Shown piece by piece: positions 18,478 through 27,532 of a DNA stretch of 56,933 nucleotides. Both the position numbers and the translations under genes were made by a program. Source of the stretch: Ureibacillus thermosphaericus (GTDB lineage Bacteria > Bacillota > Bacilli > Bacillales_A > Planococcaceae). A model generated the notes under the pieces. That model saw only the letters and a list, made by a program, of their open reading frames with translations, ran no database searches and was not told the origin of the DNA. The stretch lies in assembly GCF_012396605.1 (NCBI RefSeq), contig NZ_JAAXPW010000019.1, forward strand, positions 1 to 56,933, read 5' to 3'. The first letter of the stretch is position 1, and each line of letters opens with the position of its first letter.

Positions 18478-18631
18478 AGGTGTAAACTCCTTTTATACAC
18501 TTTTCCCGCATGTACGAATTGTGATCGACCTTGATTAGTTATATTTCATTCTATCAACGACTCACCGTTTTCTCAAACAAATCGCTTTCAGCAAGTGTTG
18601 ATAATTGAGGGGAAATATAGAAATTATCCAA

Positions 18632-19330
18632 CTACATCGTTCGATAATAATTTAACACTTTCTTAACATAGTTTTGAGTTTCTTTAAATGGAGGAATTCC
18701 TCCATATTTTTTTACATTACCAGGTCCTGCATTATATGCAGCTAAAGCCAGTTCCAAGTCATTATCAAATTGATTGAGCATTTGACGCAAATATTTTGTA
18801 CCACCCATGATGTTTTGTTCAGGGTCTTTCGAATTCGTTACACCTAAATATTTTGCGGTACCTGGCATCAATTGCATAAGCCCGGTAGCCCCAGCTGAGC
18901 TTACTGCATTTGGATTAAAATTCGATTCTTGTTTTATAACTGCCATAATTAATTTTTCAGGAATACCGTATTTGGCAGATGCTCTTTGAATAATTTCACG
19001 ATAATCTCCGTGCGTTGCTGAATCGATATTTGTTTCTGATTCGGAAGCGTTAGATTGAGAATAGGATGTTGTTATGTACGGATTTGGGCTAGATAATATG
19101 AATTTTGAAATATAATCTTTTGCTTCATCATTTAGTCCGTTTTTATAAGAAAAGTTTTCAATCGCTTCAAGTAGGGCTTTTTCTGGATTATCGCTATTTT
19201 GGGTAGTAGCCAATATTTCTTCTAGCATTTCTGCAAATAAACCTTCCTCAGTCGTTGCATTGATAGAAGAGCTATTTAGGGAACGCAATGCGTCAATTTC
19301 TAATATGGTTTTCAACATTGTTACATCCAT
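18632..19330 (-). CDS. cwlQ: Lytic transglycosylase, SLT type (YjbJ/CwlQ-like)
   Basis: 232 aa. An unconserved N-terminal part (1-110) precedes an SLT domain. Catalytic Glu sits in [11 protein letters not shown] (about residue 147), followed by [16 protein letters not shown] and [14 protein letters not shown], the classic three motifs. It cleaves the MurNAc-GlcNAc bond in peptidoglycan. No signal peptide is visible at this start, so export is unexplained; B. subtilis YjbJ also lacks an obvious one, as far as I recall. The CYTH gene ends directly at its start codon. Confidence 0.92.
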   Translation of the reverse strand: MDVTMLKTILEIDALRSLNSSSINATTEEGLFAEMLEEILATTQNSDNPEKALLEAIENFSYKNGLNDEAKDYISKFILSSPNPYITTSYSQSNASESETNIDSATHGDYREIIQRASAKYGIPEKLIMAVIKQESNFNPNAVSSAGATGLMQLMPGTAKYLGVTNSKDPEQNIMGGTKYLRQMLNQFDNDLELALAAYNAGPGNVKKYGGIPPFKETQNYVKKVLNYYRTM

Positions 19331-19921
19331 TTACTGTACTCCTTTCTCTTGGACAGCTATCATAAATCGGGCGATTTTTTTGTCAGCTATTTGTATATCG
19401 ATATTTCGTTCTTGTAAAAAAGATAAAAACCGTTTCTCCCCTACTGTTGGGTTATTTGTTTCATATTCTACCTCATAATCATCGCAGTGCAAATAGAAGG
19501 AATGGTCAAAAACAAGAATTCCACCCTCATATGGCACCTCAGCCCGATCTGTTGTCAATGTTCCAAAGGGGCGTAAATCTTCAATAGGCACTTGCAATCG
19601 CAGTAATCTTTCCTTGACAGAAGGTGCCCAAAATCCCTTGCCAGAAAGCATATCATCCCTTTGTTGTTGTGTTAAAATGTCCGTTGTTTCAAGATGAATA
19701 TGTTTTGCCGTTTTCTCTTTTAAAGTACAAAAATATTTTCCTTTTTGTTCTCGAATGCGTAGGGCACTGGAAAATTTCCTCAAGTGCCAATTTTCTGTAT
19801 CAAAATAGTGATTAACTTGTCGAACGATTTGATGTTTTTGAATGTTGAACTCTGTTAATAATTGTTCATATTGTTCTTTTGTTAACATGTTTTTAAATTC
19901 AATTTCATACTGTTGACTCAT
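19331..19921 (-). CDS. yjbK: CYTH-domain protein (YjbK-like)
   Basis: 196 aa, one CYTH domain, which forms a beta-barrel tunnel binding triphosphates. The signature ExExK is YEIEFK (residues 5-10), followed by alternating basic and acidic strands (RVNHYFDTENWHLRK, ALRIREQKGKYFCTLKEK). Such proteins hydrolyse inorganic triphosphate or thiamine triphosphate; the exact substrate is unknown. The gene abuts the transglycosylase gene and runs divergently from yjbL-relQ. Confidence 0.93.
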   Translation of the reverse strand: MSQQYEIEFKNMLTKEQYEQLLTEFNIQKHQIVRQVNHYFDTENWHLRKFSSALRIREQKGKYFCTLKEKTAKHIHLETTDILTQQQRDDMLSGKGFWAPSVKERLLRLQVPIEDLRPFGTLTTDRAEVPYEGGILVFDHSFYLHCDDYEVEYETNNPTVGEKRFLSFLQERNIDIQIADKKIARFMIAVQEKGVQ

Positions 19922-20024
19922 GACTTTATCCCTTTCATTTATGCATTTTATTGAACCTTTTTATCGAAAATAGTTCCTGCTATGTTAAAATATGAGGAGA
20001 AATGGTAGGAAGGGATTGTTATAA

Positions 20025-20411
20025 ATGCGCAACGTTTATGTCGTTGATGATTATCGTTTTGAAAATGATGAACTTTATTTTAGTTTAAACAAAAATCACT
20101 CCAAAATACAAATTCAGCCAGCAGGACAAGTGTTAACGGATTCTGACGAGCTTGCTTTTATTTATGTCGTTGAAGAAGACAACGAATATAGTTATTTACA
20201 ATTTCCTAAAAAAGTGTGGCATGCATTAGTAGAAATGATAAAAAAGAAGAAAGATCCGATATTAATTTTAGATAATGAATCCATACTATTACATAATTTT
20301 TCGAATGAATTAGAAATGCTCATATATAACATTGAAGGAAATGGCAATTACGGTGATGAATTTGTACAAGCAGTAGAAGAAACTTTTCGTGAAATATTAG
20401 AAGCACAATAA
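20025..20411 (+). CDS. yjbL: UPF0738 family protein (YjbL-like)
   Basis: 128 aa, acidic, cytosolic, no known function. It starts with RNVYVVDDYRFENDELYFSL and keeps the IAFIYVVEE-like strand and the IYNIEGNGNYG motif of the family. AAGGGATTG precedes the ATG. It is the first gene of a run with relQ, nadK and the rluD-type gene, the same order as B. subtilis yjbL-yjbM-yjbN-yjbO, with only 36 bases to relQ. Confidence 0.87.
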   Translation: MRNVYVVDDYRFENDELYFSLNKNHSKIQIQPAGQVLTDSDELAFIYVVEEDNEYSYLQFPKKVWHALVEMIKKKKDPILILDNESILLHNFSNELEMLIYNIEGNGNYGDEFVQAVEETFREILEAQ

Positions 20412-20447
20412 TTGATTGAGTTTTTGTAGCGTATTGGGGGGATTTTT

Positions 20448-21113
20448 ATGGGGCAATGGGAACGCTTCCTAGGACCTTATAAACAAGCAGTCGATGAACT
20501 AAAAGTGAAATTTAGAGGGATGAGATCTCAGTTTTCTGCAGAAGGCACAACTTCACCCATTGAATTTGTTACTGGTCGAGTGAAACCATTAGCAAGTATA
20601 TATGATAAAAGTTTTGAAAAAGGAATTCCCTTTGAACCTTCAGAACAATTAGCAAGGGAGTTGCAAGACATCGCTGGTATTCGCATTATGTGTCAATTTG
20701 TAGATGATATCACAACGGTTGTTAATTTAATTCGCCAGCGGGATGACCTGAGAGTAATTGAAGAAAAAGATTATATTACTCATAAAAAACCAAGTGGTTA
20801 TCGTTCATATCATATGATTGCAGAGTATCCAGTGGAAACGGTCAGTGGGAAAAAGACGGTATTAGTAGAAATACAAATACGTACGTTAGCCATGAATTTT
20901 TGGGCTTCAATCGAACATTCTTTAAATTATAAATATAAGGGCGATTTTCCTGAAGAAATTAAATTACGCCTAAAACGTGCGGCTGAGGCAGCATTCCAAC
21001 TAGATGAAGAAATGTCATCAATCCGTTATGAAATACAAGAAGCACAGGCGTATTTTAGTGAAAATAAGGAAGCTCAAAATCCAAAGATCCGAGAGGAAAA
21101 GGAGCGTGAATAA
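20448..21113 (+). CDS. relQ: Small alarmone synthetase RelQ (YjbM/SasB)
   Basis: 221 aa, stand-alone (p)ppGpp synthetase of the RelQ type without hydrolase domain. Key segments are [13 protein letters not shown] (ATP site, about 43-56), [14 protein letters not shown] (about 73), [10 protein letters not shown] (GTP/G-loop, about 115) and [24 protein letters not shown] (about 142, catalytic Glu). It transfers pyrophosphate from ATP to GDP/GTP under cell-wall or alkaline stress in relatives. nadK starts one base after its stop, so translation is coupled. Confidence 0.95.
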   Translation: MGQWERFLGPYKQAVDELKVKFRGMRSQFSAEGTTSPIEFVTGRVKPLASIYDKSFEKGIPFEPSEQLARELQDIAGIRIMCQFVDDITTVVNLIRQRDDLRVIEEKDYITHKKPSGYRSYHMIAEYPVETVSGKKTVLVEIQIRTLAMNFWASIEHSLNYKYKGDFPEEIKLRLKRAAEAAFQLDEEMSSIRYEIQEAQAYFSENKEAQNPKIREEKERE

Positions 21114-21114
21114 T

Positions 21115-21906
21115 TTGAAGTTTTCTATTCAATCACGCAATGATTCTCAATCAAATGAATTGAAGGAACTTGCAAAAAATTACTTACAGGATTTCGGATT
21201 AATATTGGATGAAGTAGAACCGGATATTGTCATTTCCATTGGCGGAGATGGTACTCTTTTGCATGCTTTCCACAACCATGTGAAAAGATTGGATAAAGTG
21301 GCTTTTGTAGGGATTCATACTGGGCATTTAGGATTTTACGCAGATTGGAAACCTTCTGAATTGGAAAAGTTAGTATTATGTATTGCGAAAAATCAATATA
21401 AGGTCGTTGAATATCCATTATTGGAAGTAAATGTGTGCAATCATACAGAAATCAGTACTTATCTTGCACTCAATGAGGCAACGATTAAATCGCCCAATGT
21501 AACGTTAGTGATGGATGTGTTTCTAAATGATCGCCATTTTGAACGTTTCCGCGGTGATGGCTTATGTATTTCAACCCCATCAGGAAGTACAGCGTATAAT
21601 AAAGCATTAGGCGGTGCTATCATTCATCCTACATTGCAAGCGATTCAAGTGACGGAAATGGCATCAATCAATAACCGCGTTTTCCGTACAATCGGATCCT
21701 CCCTAGTGTTACCAGCCCATCATACATGTAAATTAAAACCGGTCAAAAACCAAACGTTCACAATGACAATTGACCATCTGCAATTGGACCACAATGAATT
21801 GGATTATGTCATTTTCAAAGTGGCAAAAGAGAAAGTGCGATTTGCAAGATTCCGTCCGTTTCCATTTTGGGAAAGGGTTCATGATTCCTTTATTGCAAGT
21901 GAGTGA
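21115..21906 (+). CDS. nadK: NAD kinase
   Basis: 263 aa, cytosolic enzyme making NADP from NAD and ATP. The [11 protein letters not shown] motif (about residues 41-51), the NEATIKSP loop (about 118) and the glycine-rich [16 protein letters not shown] (about 145-160) are intact. The start is TTG at 21115, chosen because AAGGAG lies 11 bases upstream and the product then matches the B. subtilis enzyme; the frame stays open further upstream inside relQ. Its stop overlaps the next gene's GTG. Confidence 0.95.
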   Translation: MKFSIQSRNDSQSNELKELAKNYLQDFGLILDEVEPDIVISIGGDGTLLHAFHNHVKRLDKVAFVGIHTGHLGFYADWKPSELEKLVLCIAKNQYKVVEYPLLEVNVCNHTEISTYLALNEATIKSPNVTLVMDVFLNDRHFERFRGDGLCISTPSGSTAYNKALGGAIIHPTLQAIQVTEMASINNRVFRTIGSSLVLPAHHTCKLKPVKNQTFTMTIDHLQLDHNELDYVIFKVAKEKVRFARFRPFPFWERVHDSFIASE

Positions 21907-22802
21907 TTCAAATGCCATTTAAACTGCAGTTTCAAGCAATGGAAGATGGACAATTATTAAGAGAAGCGATTTTAAAACAAGATATTTCGAGCAGGGCATT
22001 AACGGCAATCAAATTTCGCGGTGGTAAAATTTTAGTGAACGGTGAAGAACAAAATGTTCGCCACATCCTTTCGAAAGGGGATGAAATTACAATCATTTTC
22101 CCTGAAGAACAGGCGAGCGAGCATCTAAAACCAGAGTATGGAGAATTAAATATTGTTTATGAAGATGATGCATTGTTAATTATTGATAAACCGCCTTTTA
22201 TTAATACCATTCCTTCAAGGGAACATCCGACGGGAAGTATCGCTAATTTTGTTTATGGATATTTTTTGGAACAAGGAATTGATTCCACCGTCCATGTTGT
22301 GACTAGAATAGATCGTTATACTACAGGGCTTGTTTGTATTGCAAAACATCGGCATATTCATCACTTAATGAGTATGCAATTGCAAAAGGGTCAAATCATA
22401 AAAGAATATGAAGCCATTGTACATGGACATGTTTCAAAGGATCTTTCCATTATTCTCCCAATAGGCAGGAAAGATTCAAGTATAATCGAACGGGAAGTAA
22501 GAGAAGATGGACAATATGCACATACCGATGTGAAAGTATTAAAACGTTTCATTTATCAAAATGAGCCGCTTTCACATGTTCGTCTACGATTACATACTGG
22601 AAGAACCCATCAAATTCGTGTTCATATGTCGCATATCGGGCATCCGCTTGTAGGCGACGAATTATATGGAGGAAGTAAACATATATTAAATCGTCAAGCC
22701 CTTCATTGCGTATACTTGGAAATGATTCATCCGTTATTGAAGAAAAAAATTATTTTTTCTAGTGAACTAGTTGAATCCATGAAAAAAATAATCCATAATT
22801 AG
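21903..22802 (+). CDS. yjbO: RluA/RluD-family pseudouridine synthase (YjbO-like)
   Basis: 299 aa from GTG overlapping the nadK stop (GTGA); ATG at 21912 is the alternative and gives 296 aa. An S4-like RNA-binding part (about 15-75) precedes the catalytic domain. The catalytic aspartate is in [11 protein letters not shown] (about residue 137), followed by [27 protein letters not shown]-type motifs. It converts uridines to pseudouridine in RNA, probably rRNA; the target cannot be read. It is last in the yjbL operon and ends at a terminator. Confidence 0.92.
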   Translation: MIQMPFKLQFQAMEDGQLLREAILKQDISSRALTAIKFRGGKILVNGEEQNVRHILSKGDEITIIFPEEQASEHLKPEYGELNIVYEDDALLIIDKPPFINTIPSREHPTGSIANFVYGYFLEQGIDSTVHVVTRIDRYTTGLVCIAKHRHIHHLMSMQLQKGQIIKEYEAIVHGHVSKDLSIILPIGRKDSSIIEREVREDGQYAHTDVKVLKRFIYQNEPLSHVRLRLHTGRTHQIRVHMSHIGHPLVGDELYGGSKHILNRQALHCVYLEMIHPLLKKKIIFSSELVESMKKIIHN

Positions 22803-22832
22803 ATGTTCGAGTTATTCGAGCATCTTTTTTTC
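22802..22832 (+). terminator. Terminator of the yjbL-yjbO operon
   Basis: GATGTTCGA/TCGAGCATC stem followed by seven T, beginning at the stop codon. Confidence 0.9.
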
Positions 22833-22883
22833 TGTAAATACACAAAAATATTCATAAAAATTTTATTGTCGAGATTAAAAATG

Positions 22884-22902
22884 CAACCTATCATTTAGGT
22901 TG
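22884..22902 (+). promoter_or_regulatory. Perfect 7-bp hairpin next to the mgtE ribosome site
   Basis: CAACCTA-TCATT-TAGGTTG lies directly before GAGGAGG of mgtE. The 117-base gap is too short for the Mg2+ M-box that controls mgtE in B. subtilis, so this small hairpin is the only structure seen in the leader. Confidence 0.4.
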
Positions 22903-22918
22903 AGAGGAGGGAGACAAA

Positions 22919-24292
22919 ATGATCGAAGAAAAAGATGAAAAACGGGATGTTTCTTATGATGAGGAGCAGCTGTTCCAAAATTTAATTGAAGAAAATATTG
23001 ATGAATTCCGGAAGCATTTTTTATCACTTCATGCGTATGAGCGGGCGAAATTTTATGTTAAGGTTGGACCAGACATACGTAGGACAATGTATCATTTTTT
23101 GTCTCCCGAAGAAATGGCGGAAATTTATGAAGCCATTGAATTGGACGATGAAGAAGTTGAACACTTTATTAAAGAAATGGACCCCACATATGCGGCAAAA
23201 ATGTTGTCTTACATGTATACCGATGATGTGGTGGATGTATTAAATGAATTAGATCAAGATGATCGAAATAGTTTTCTTGAATTGATGGATGAAGAAACGA
23301 AAGAAGAAATTACAGAGTTGCTGGGGTATGAAGAATATACAGCCGGTTCCATCATGACGACGGAATATGTATCAATTCAAGAAAATTCAACGGTACGTTC
23401 GGCGATGAATGTGCTTCGTCAAGAGGCACCTGATGCAGAAACAATTTATTATGTGTTCGTTGTCGATGAATCTCATCGTTTAACAGGAGTTTTATCGCTA
23501 AGAGACTTAATTGTTGCAGATGAAGATGCATTTATTCGAGATATCATGAGTGATCGGGTTGTTTATGCAAAGGTCACAGATGATCAAGAAAAAATTGCCC
23601 AAATCTTTAAAGATTACAATTTCCTTGCTTTTCCTGTTGTTGATGACAATCTCGTATTGCAAGGGATTATTACTGTAGACGATATTATTGATGTCATTGA
23701 TGAAGAAGCGAGCGACGACTATTCAAAATTAGCCGGTATTTCCGATATTGATGATATTGCTTCAAGTCCATTCAAAGCTGCAAAACAACGATTACCTTGG
23801 CTAGTAATGTTGCTATTTTTAGGAATGATTACAGCGACATTAATGGGCCAGTTTGAAGAGACACTTGAAAAAGTTGCGTTGCTAGCTTTATTTATTCCTC
23901 TCATTTCTGGAACTAGCGGAAATAGTGGTACGCAAGCTCTAGCTGTCGTTGTTCGAGGAATTGCAACGGGAGAAATTGATGAAAAAAGCAAACTAAAAAT
24001 GATTTTTCGTGAAATGGGTACCGGATTAATCACAGGGATTGTTTGTGGTTTGATTGTAGTAGGAGTTGTGTTTGTTTGGAAGCAATCCTTATTAATCGGG
24101 TTGCTTGTTGGGACAGCCATCTGTTGTTCGATTTTTGTAGCAACGATTGCTGGCTCCTTTATTCCGTTGTTGATTCATAAATTAGGCATCGACCCAGCAG
24201 TCGCATCAGGGCCGTTTATTACGACTTTAAATGATATTACAAGTATTTTAATTTATTTAGGATTGGCAACGTTATTGTTAGGACAGTTGTAA
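22919..24292 (+). CDS. mgtE: Magnesium transporter MgtE
   Basis: 457 aa. An acidic N-terminal MgtE_N superhelix (about 15-135), two CBS domains (about 140-260) that sense Mg2+, a plug helix, and a C-terminal part with five membrane helices (from about residue 293). The pore segment LISGTSGNSGTQALAVVVRG matches the family. It is a gated Mg2+ channel of the cytoplasmic membrane. GGAGGG lies 6 bases before the ATG. Unlike the B. subtilis gene it has no M-box in the short upstream gap. Confidence 0.95.
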   Translation: MIEEKDEKRDVSYDEEQLFQNLIEENIDEFRKHFLSLHAYERAKFYVKVGPDIRRTMYHFLSPEEMAEIYEAIELDDEEVEHFIKEMDPTYAAKMLSYMYTDDVVDVLNELDQDDRNSFLELMDEETKEEITELLGYEEYTAGSIMTTEYVSIQENSTVRSAMNVLRQEAPDAETIYYVFVVDESHRLTGVLSLRDLIVADEDAFIRDIMSDRVVYAKVTDDQEKIAQIFKDYNFLAFPVVDDNLVLQGIITVDDIIDVIDEEASDDYSKLAGISDIDDIASSPFKAAKQRLPWLVMLLFLGMITATLMGQFEETLEKVALLALFIPLISGTSGNSGTQALAVVVRGIATGEIDEKSKLKMIFREMGTGLITGIVCGLIVVGVVFVWKQSLLIGLLVGTAICCSIFVATIAGSFIPLLIHKLGIDPAVASGPFITTLNDITSILIYLGLATLLLGQL

Positions 24293-24314
24293 ACTTTCAT
24301 AAAAAAATGGAAAG

Positions 24315-24351
24315 AAAAAATCTGCTTTTAAATGGAAGAGCAGATTTTTTC
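24315..24351 (+). terminator. Terminator of mgtE
   Basis: AAAAAATCTGCT pairs with AGCAGATTTTTT. The flanking A and T runs mean it may also serve the convergent coat gene. Confidence 0.88.
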
Positions 24352-24431
24352 TTTTTATAATGAAAAATTATCGGGGGAGTGGACGAAACTAAATATTGAA
24401 AATTATAGAAGGCAAATTGCCTACAACAAAA

Positions 24432-24779
24432 TTATTTAAATGCTTTTTTGGATGATACGGTAATTGTTTCGATATCGTTGGCATTAATGGTTTTCAAGTC
24501 GTCTTGTGTACGGATTTTAATCAAAATGCCATCTAACCCTTCAATGATTCCTGTAATTTTTTCACCATTGTTTAAATGGAAAATTAAATGACGATTTTTA
24601 CGGTTGATGGGTTGTGAAAAATAATGCAATTGCCTTGCAATAACGGAATTTTTAATTCGCTCTCTACGCGTAATTTCATAAACAGAAGTACTTTCTTCAA
24701 GAGACGCTTCTTCCGTGTCTTCATCAACTTCGATGTAATAAAAAGGAGGGGTTTGAATAAATAGTAATGGTTCTTCCAC
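24432..24779 (-). CDS. Spore coat protein, CotO-like
   Basis: 115 aa from GTG with AAAGGATG upstream. The N-terminus EEPLLFIQTPPF resembles the PLLYI start of CotO proteins. A short acidic stretch (18-30) follows, then a conserved-looking C-terminal part with LIFHLNNGEKITGIIEGLDG and SNDIETI-like ending. It is shorter than B. subtilis CotO (about 225 aa), so the assignment rests on the N-terminus, the neighbouring cotZ and a sigma-K promoter. It would act in late coat or crust assembly. Confidence 0.65.
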   Translation of the reverse strand: MEEPLLFIQTPPFYYIEVDEDTEEASLEESTSVYEITRRERIKNSVIARQLHYFSQPINRKNRHLIFHLNNGEKITGIIEGLDGILIKIRTQDDLKTINANDIETITVSSKKAFK

Positions 24780-24800
24780 TGATGCACATCCTTTTTTTCA

Positions 24801-24827
24801 TAAAATATGCAACTCATTTTATTTCGT
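24801..24827 (-). promoter_or_regulatory. Sigma-K promoter of the cotO-like gene
   Basis: On the minus strand AC (24827-24826), a 16-base spacer and CATATTTTA (24809-24801) fit the sigma-K consensus AC-N16-CATANNNTA exactly. The leader to the GTG start would be short, about 14 bases. Confidence 0.6.
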
Positions 24828-25010
24828 GACAATTGTCTAGCTTCAGCAGTTTCAATTGCATTTTAAGACGATTTTCTTGTACTGGATTATCACTAGAATT
24901 CAGCTCAATTAATACCTATAAGAGATTCAAGAAGATTTTCAAGAGTAAATCAATAAAAGTAAATAAAAAGAAGGAGCAAGCTGCCCCTTCCTCTTGGTGG
25001 ATGTTATTCC

Positions 25011-25526
25011 TTACTTGTTAATGTGTAAATTTACGTCAGCAATGCATTGAATTCCAGCAAAACGTGATAGATCAACTGTTACGCAAGTATCTGTTTTCTT
25101 GAAGTGGTAGCAATCCATCATTGCTCCAGCATCTAATGTCTCTCCATCTACTGCTGATATTGGTTCATATGCTTCGCTTGTTGGAGCAATTGCTCTAAGT
25201 GTAGCACAGCAATCACCGAACATATCTTCCACTCTGAAGAATGGCGTTTTGTACCAACCATATTCTTTATCGCAGAACATTACTTTAAATGGAGAACCAT
25301 CTTCTGTTAGTAACATAAATACCCGAGTATCTGCATGGTTGCGACGATTTTTATTGTTAATTCCCCCAAGAGGTTCTAAGAAGCAACTTGTTCCACAAGT
25401 ATCATCATCATCTTCCACTACATGATTTTGAAGTTCTAATATTGTTTCTACTACTTCACAAATGCATCCTTCATGACGACGACCATGATGAGATGAACTC
25501 TCAAAATGTTTTCTTCCACAACCCAT
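25011..25526 (-). CDS. cotZ: Spore coat/crust protein CotZ/CotY family
   Basis: 171 aa, cysteine-rich (about 11 Cys), with CICEVVETILELQN near residue 22 and CGTSCFLEPLG near 44, both signatures of CotY/CotZ, the disulfide-linked proteins that form the outer crust lattice. The second ATG (25526) is chosen because GAGGTG is 8 bases upstream of it and only 2 from the first. On the minus strand CATATTGTA (25567-25559) fits a sigma-K -10, but no AC is found at the right distance, as in GerE-assisted coat promoters. Only one member is present here where B. subtilis has two. Confidence 0.9.
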   Translation of the reverse strand: MGCGRKHFESSSHHGRRHEGCICEVVETILELQNHVVEDDDDTCGTSCFLEPLGGINNKNRRNHADTRVFMLLTEDGSPFKVMFCDKEYGWYKTPFFRVEDMFGDCCATLRAIAPTSEAYEPISAVDGETLDAGAMMDCYHFKKTDTCVTVDLSRFAGIQCIADVNLHINK

Positions 25527-25630
25527 TATCATGTCACCTCACTTAATTTTGTTCAATCTACAATATGTAAAAGTGCGATTGAAATAAGGGCGATTGTCTA
25601 TAGGCGCGTTTCATTTAAGTCATTTATCTT

Positions 25631-25660
25631 GAATAGTTTTTTTTATGAAAACGCATAATG
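25631..25660 (+). promoter_or_regulatory. Sigma-G-like promoter of the spoVA cluster
   Basis: GAATA (25631-25635), an 18-base gap and CATAATG (25654-25660) resemble the sigma-G pattern GHATR / CATNHTA with one mismatch. Forespore expression is what a spoVA operon needs, so position supports it. Confidence 0.42.
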
Positions 25661-25682
25661 ACATTAAAAAGGGGGATGGAAC

Positions 25683-26078
25683 TTGAAAAAATTGGTACTT
25701 CCTATTTTTCTTTCGATTTTATTAGTGGGATGCAATGATGAAAAAACACTTGAAGTAAATAATGCAAATGGTGAAGAAGTGAAAGAAGTTGCTGCAATTA
25801 TTAAAAATGAAGATGAAATAAACAGCGGAAGAGCCATTTTTGTGGAAGACCAATTGTTGGTAGCTGTTCAAGCAAAACCTTGGTTGGATTATAAAAAAAC
25901 AAAAATTGAAAAAAATTTAAAAAAGAAGCTGGAAGAGATCTTGCCTGAATACGACATCACTGTTTCCTCGGATTACAAACTTTATTGGGAAGCGCAAAAA
26001 CTTTTGAAAGAAGAAGACAGCGAAAAGGTGAAGGAGAAATTGGAAAAGCTAAAAAAATTGAAAAAGGAGGAAACGTAA
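25683..26078 (+). CDS. YhcN/YlaJ-type sporulation lipoprotein
   Basis: 131 aa from TTG with AAAGGGGG upstream. The signal peptide ends in a lipobox LLVGC (Cys17). The remainder has the YhcN/YlaJ fold features: a VKEVAAIIKNEDEINSGRAIFVEDQLLVAV segment, then a basic, lysine-rich coiled tail (about 95-131). Such lipoproteins sit at the inner spore membrane. Its stop overlaps the spoVAC start (TAATG), so it is translationally coupled to the spoVA genes. A YhcN-like gene at the head of spoVAC-AD-AE is the order described for the spoVA2-type operons. Confidence 0.8.
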   Translation: MKKLVLPIFLSILLVGCNDEKTLEVNNANGEEVKEVAAIIKNEDEINSGRAIFVEDQLLVAVQAKPWLDYKKTKIEKNLKKKLEEILPEYDITVSSDYKLYWEAQKLLKEEDSEKVKEKLEKLKKLKKEET

Positions 26079-26533
26079 TGAATCAGGAACAATTTGACAA
26101 GATTGAGCAGGAAATTACCCCTCCAACGCCCTATGTGAAAAACGTGTTAAAAGCATTTTTAGTTGGCGGCCTTATATGTACCATTGGACATGCTATTACC
26201 TACTTTTACATTATCTTTTTTGATTTTACAGAAAAAACGGTTGGGAACCCGACAGCTGCGACAATTATTTTCATTTCCATGTTATTGACTGGTTTTGGCT
26301 TATATAAAAAAATCGGTCAATTTGCAGGAGCAGGAAGTGCTGTTCCAGTTTCAGGATTTGGGAACGCAGTCATCTCAGCAGCAATTGAACACCGAACAGA
26401 AGGATTTGTGCTTGGAGTGGGAGGCAATATGTTTAAATTAGCTGGTTCGGTTATATTATTTGGCGTTTCTTCAGCTTTTGTTGTCTCCCTCATTAAATTA
26501 ATTCTTGTAACAATGGGTGTTATCGAATGGTAA
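26078..26533 (+). CDS. spoVAC: Stage V sporulation protein AC
   Basis: 151 aa, membrane protein with about four helices. It starts MNQEQFDKIEQEITPPTPYVKNV and contains FLVGGLICTIGHAI, FAGAGSAVPVSGFGNAV and the AIEHRTEGFVLGVGGNMF loop. SpoVAC is a channel-forming part of the dipicolinic-acid transport complex in the inner spore membrane. AAAGGAGG lies 6 bases before the ATG, which overlaps the lipoprotein stop. Its end overlaps spoVAD by seven bases. Confidence 0.95.
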   Translation: MNQEQFDKIEQEITPPTPYVKNVLKAFLVGGLICTIGHAITYFYIIFFDFTEKTVGNPTAATIIFISMLLTGFGLYKKIGQFAGAGSAVPVSGFGNAVISAAIEHRTEGFVLGVGGNMFKLAGSVILFGVSSAFVVSLIKLILVTMGVIEW

Positions 26534-27522
26534 TCATATTTCAGAGCAAACCGTCTATCATCGCAAGCGCAGCTGTCGCAGGGCCTTTGGAAAGAAAGAG
26601 TGTTTTTTATTCTTATTTCGATTCTGTTGTTGAAGATGAACGATGGCATCAAACCACAAACGAGCAAGGTAATGCAAAAATGATTGAAGAAGCATGTCAA
26701 ATTTTATTAAAAAAAGCGAATTTAAATAACTTGGATATCGATTTCTTTTTAGCGGGTGATTTGGTGAATCAAATGACGCCAACGAATTTTGCAGCAAAAG
26801 AAATCGCTGCATCTTTTATAGGTTTATTTTCAGCATGTGCAACATCGGTTTCATCTGTCATTATTGCTTGTTTGCTGACAGAATTAGGAGCATCAAAATA
26901 CGCTATTGCAGGTGCTTCCAGCCAACATAATTCAACTGAAAGACAATTCCGCTATCCTATTTATTACGGTGCTCAAAAACCAGCGACTGCCCAATGGACT
27001 GTAACGGCAGCAGGCTTTACTTTAATTGGGAAACATAATCCGAAAAACCCTTCAATTGTAGCTGCGACTGTTGGAAAAGTTGTAGATTATGGACAAACGA
27101 ATCCATTTCATATGGGAGCTGCAATGGCGCCTGCTGCATATGACACCATTACCAAACATCTAGAAAAGCGAAAACAAACAATAAAAGACTATGATGTCAT
27201 CATGACAGGAGATTTAGGGAAAATCGGATTAGAAATATTAAAAAGAATGTTTGCTGAAACAGGTGCAACCCAGGAAGAATTAAATATTTTCCGCGATGCC
27301 GGGGCAGAATTTTACGGAGAAGATAAATCCTTTTTAGCTGGGGCAAGTGGAGCTGGATGTTCTGCTTCAGTATATTTCAGTTATATACTTCAGCAATTAA
27401 AAGATGGGCGTTATAAACGAGTATTACTTGTAGCGACAGGTTCTCTTCTCTCCCCACTAACTTTCCAACAAGGGGAGACAATTCCTTGTACTGCCCATGC
27501 AATCGAAGTGACGATGGAGTGA
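26527..27522 (+). CDS. spoVAD: Stage V sporulation protein AD
   Basis: 331 aa, thiolase-like fold related to beta-ketoacyl synthases but non-enzymatic, which binds Ca-dipicolinate on the inner forespore membrane. Features include GLFSACATSVSS (the pseudo-active-site cysteine region, about residue 98-110), GASSQHNSTERQFRYP and the C-terminal GQQGE-like FQQGETIPCTAHA. The start overlaps the end of spoVAC, showing tight coupling. It is slightly shorter than the B. subtilis protein (338). Confidence 0.95.
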   Translation: MVIIFQSKPSIIASAAVAGPLERKSVFYSYFDSVVEDERWHQTTNEQGNAKMIEEACQILLKKANLNNLDIDFFLAGDLVNQMTPTNFAAKEIAASFIGLFSACATSVSSVIIACLLTELGASKYAIAGASSQHNSTERQFRYPIYYGAQKPATAQWTVTAAGFTLIGKHNPKNPSIVAATVGKVVDYGQTNPFHMGAAMAPAAYDTITKHLEKRKQTIKDYDVIMTGDLGKIGLEILKRMFAETGATQEELNIFRDAGAEFYGEDKSFLAGASGAGCSASVYFSYILQQLKDGRYKRVLLVATGSLLSPLTFQQGETIPCTAHAIEVTME

Positions 27523-27532
27523 GGGCATAAAT

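Noticed and set aside
22803-22918. M-box riboswitch before mgtE
   Set aside because: The gap is too short and the conserved M-box segments are not seen.
25985-26077. Extended N-terminus for SpoVAC
   Set aside because: The longer frame lies inside the lipoprotein gene; AAAGGAGG before ATG 26078 and family alignment fix the shorter start.
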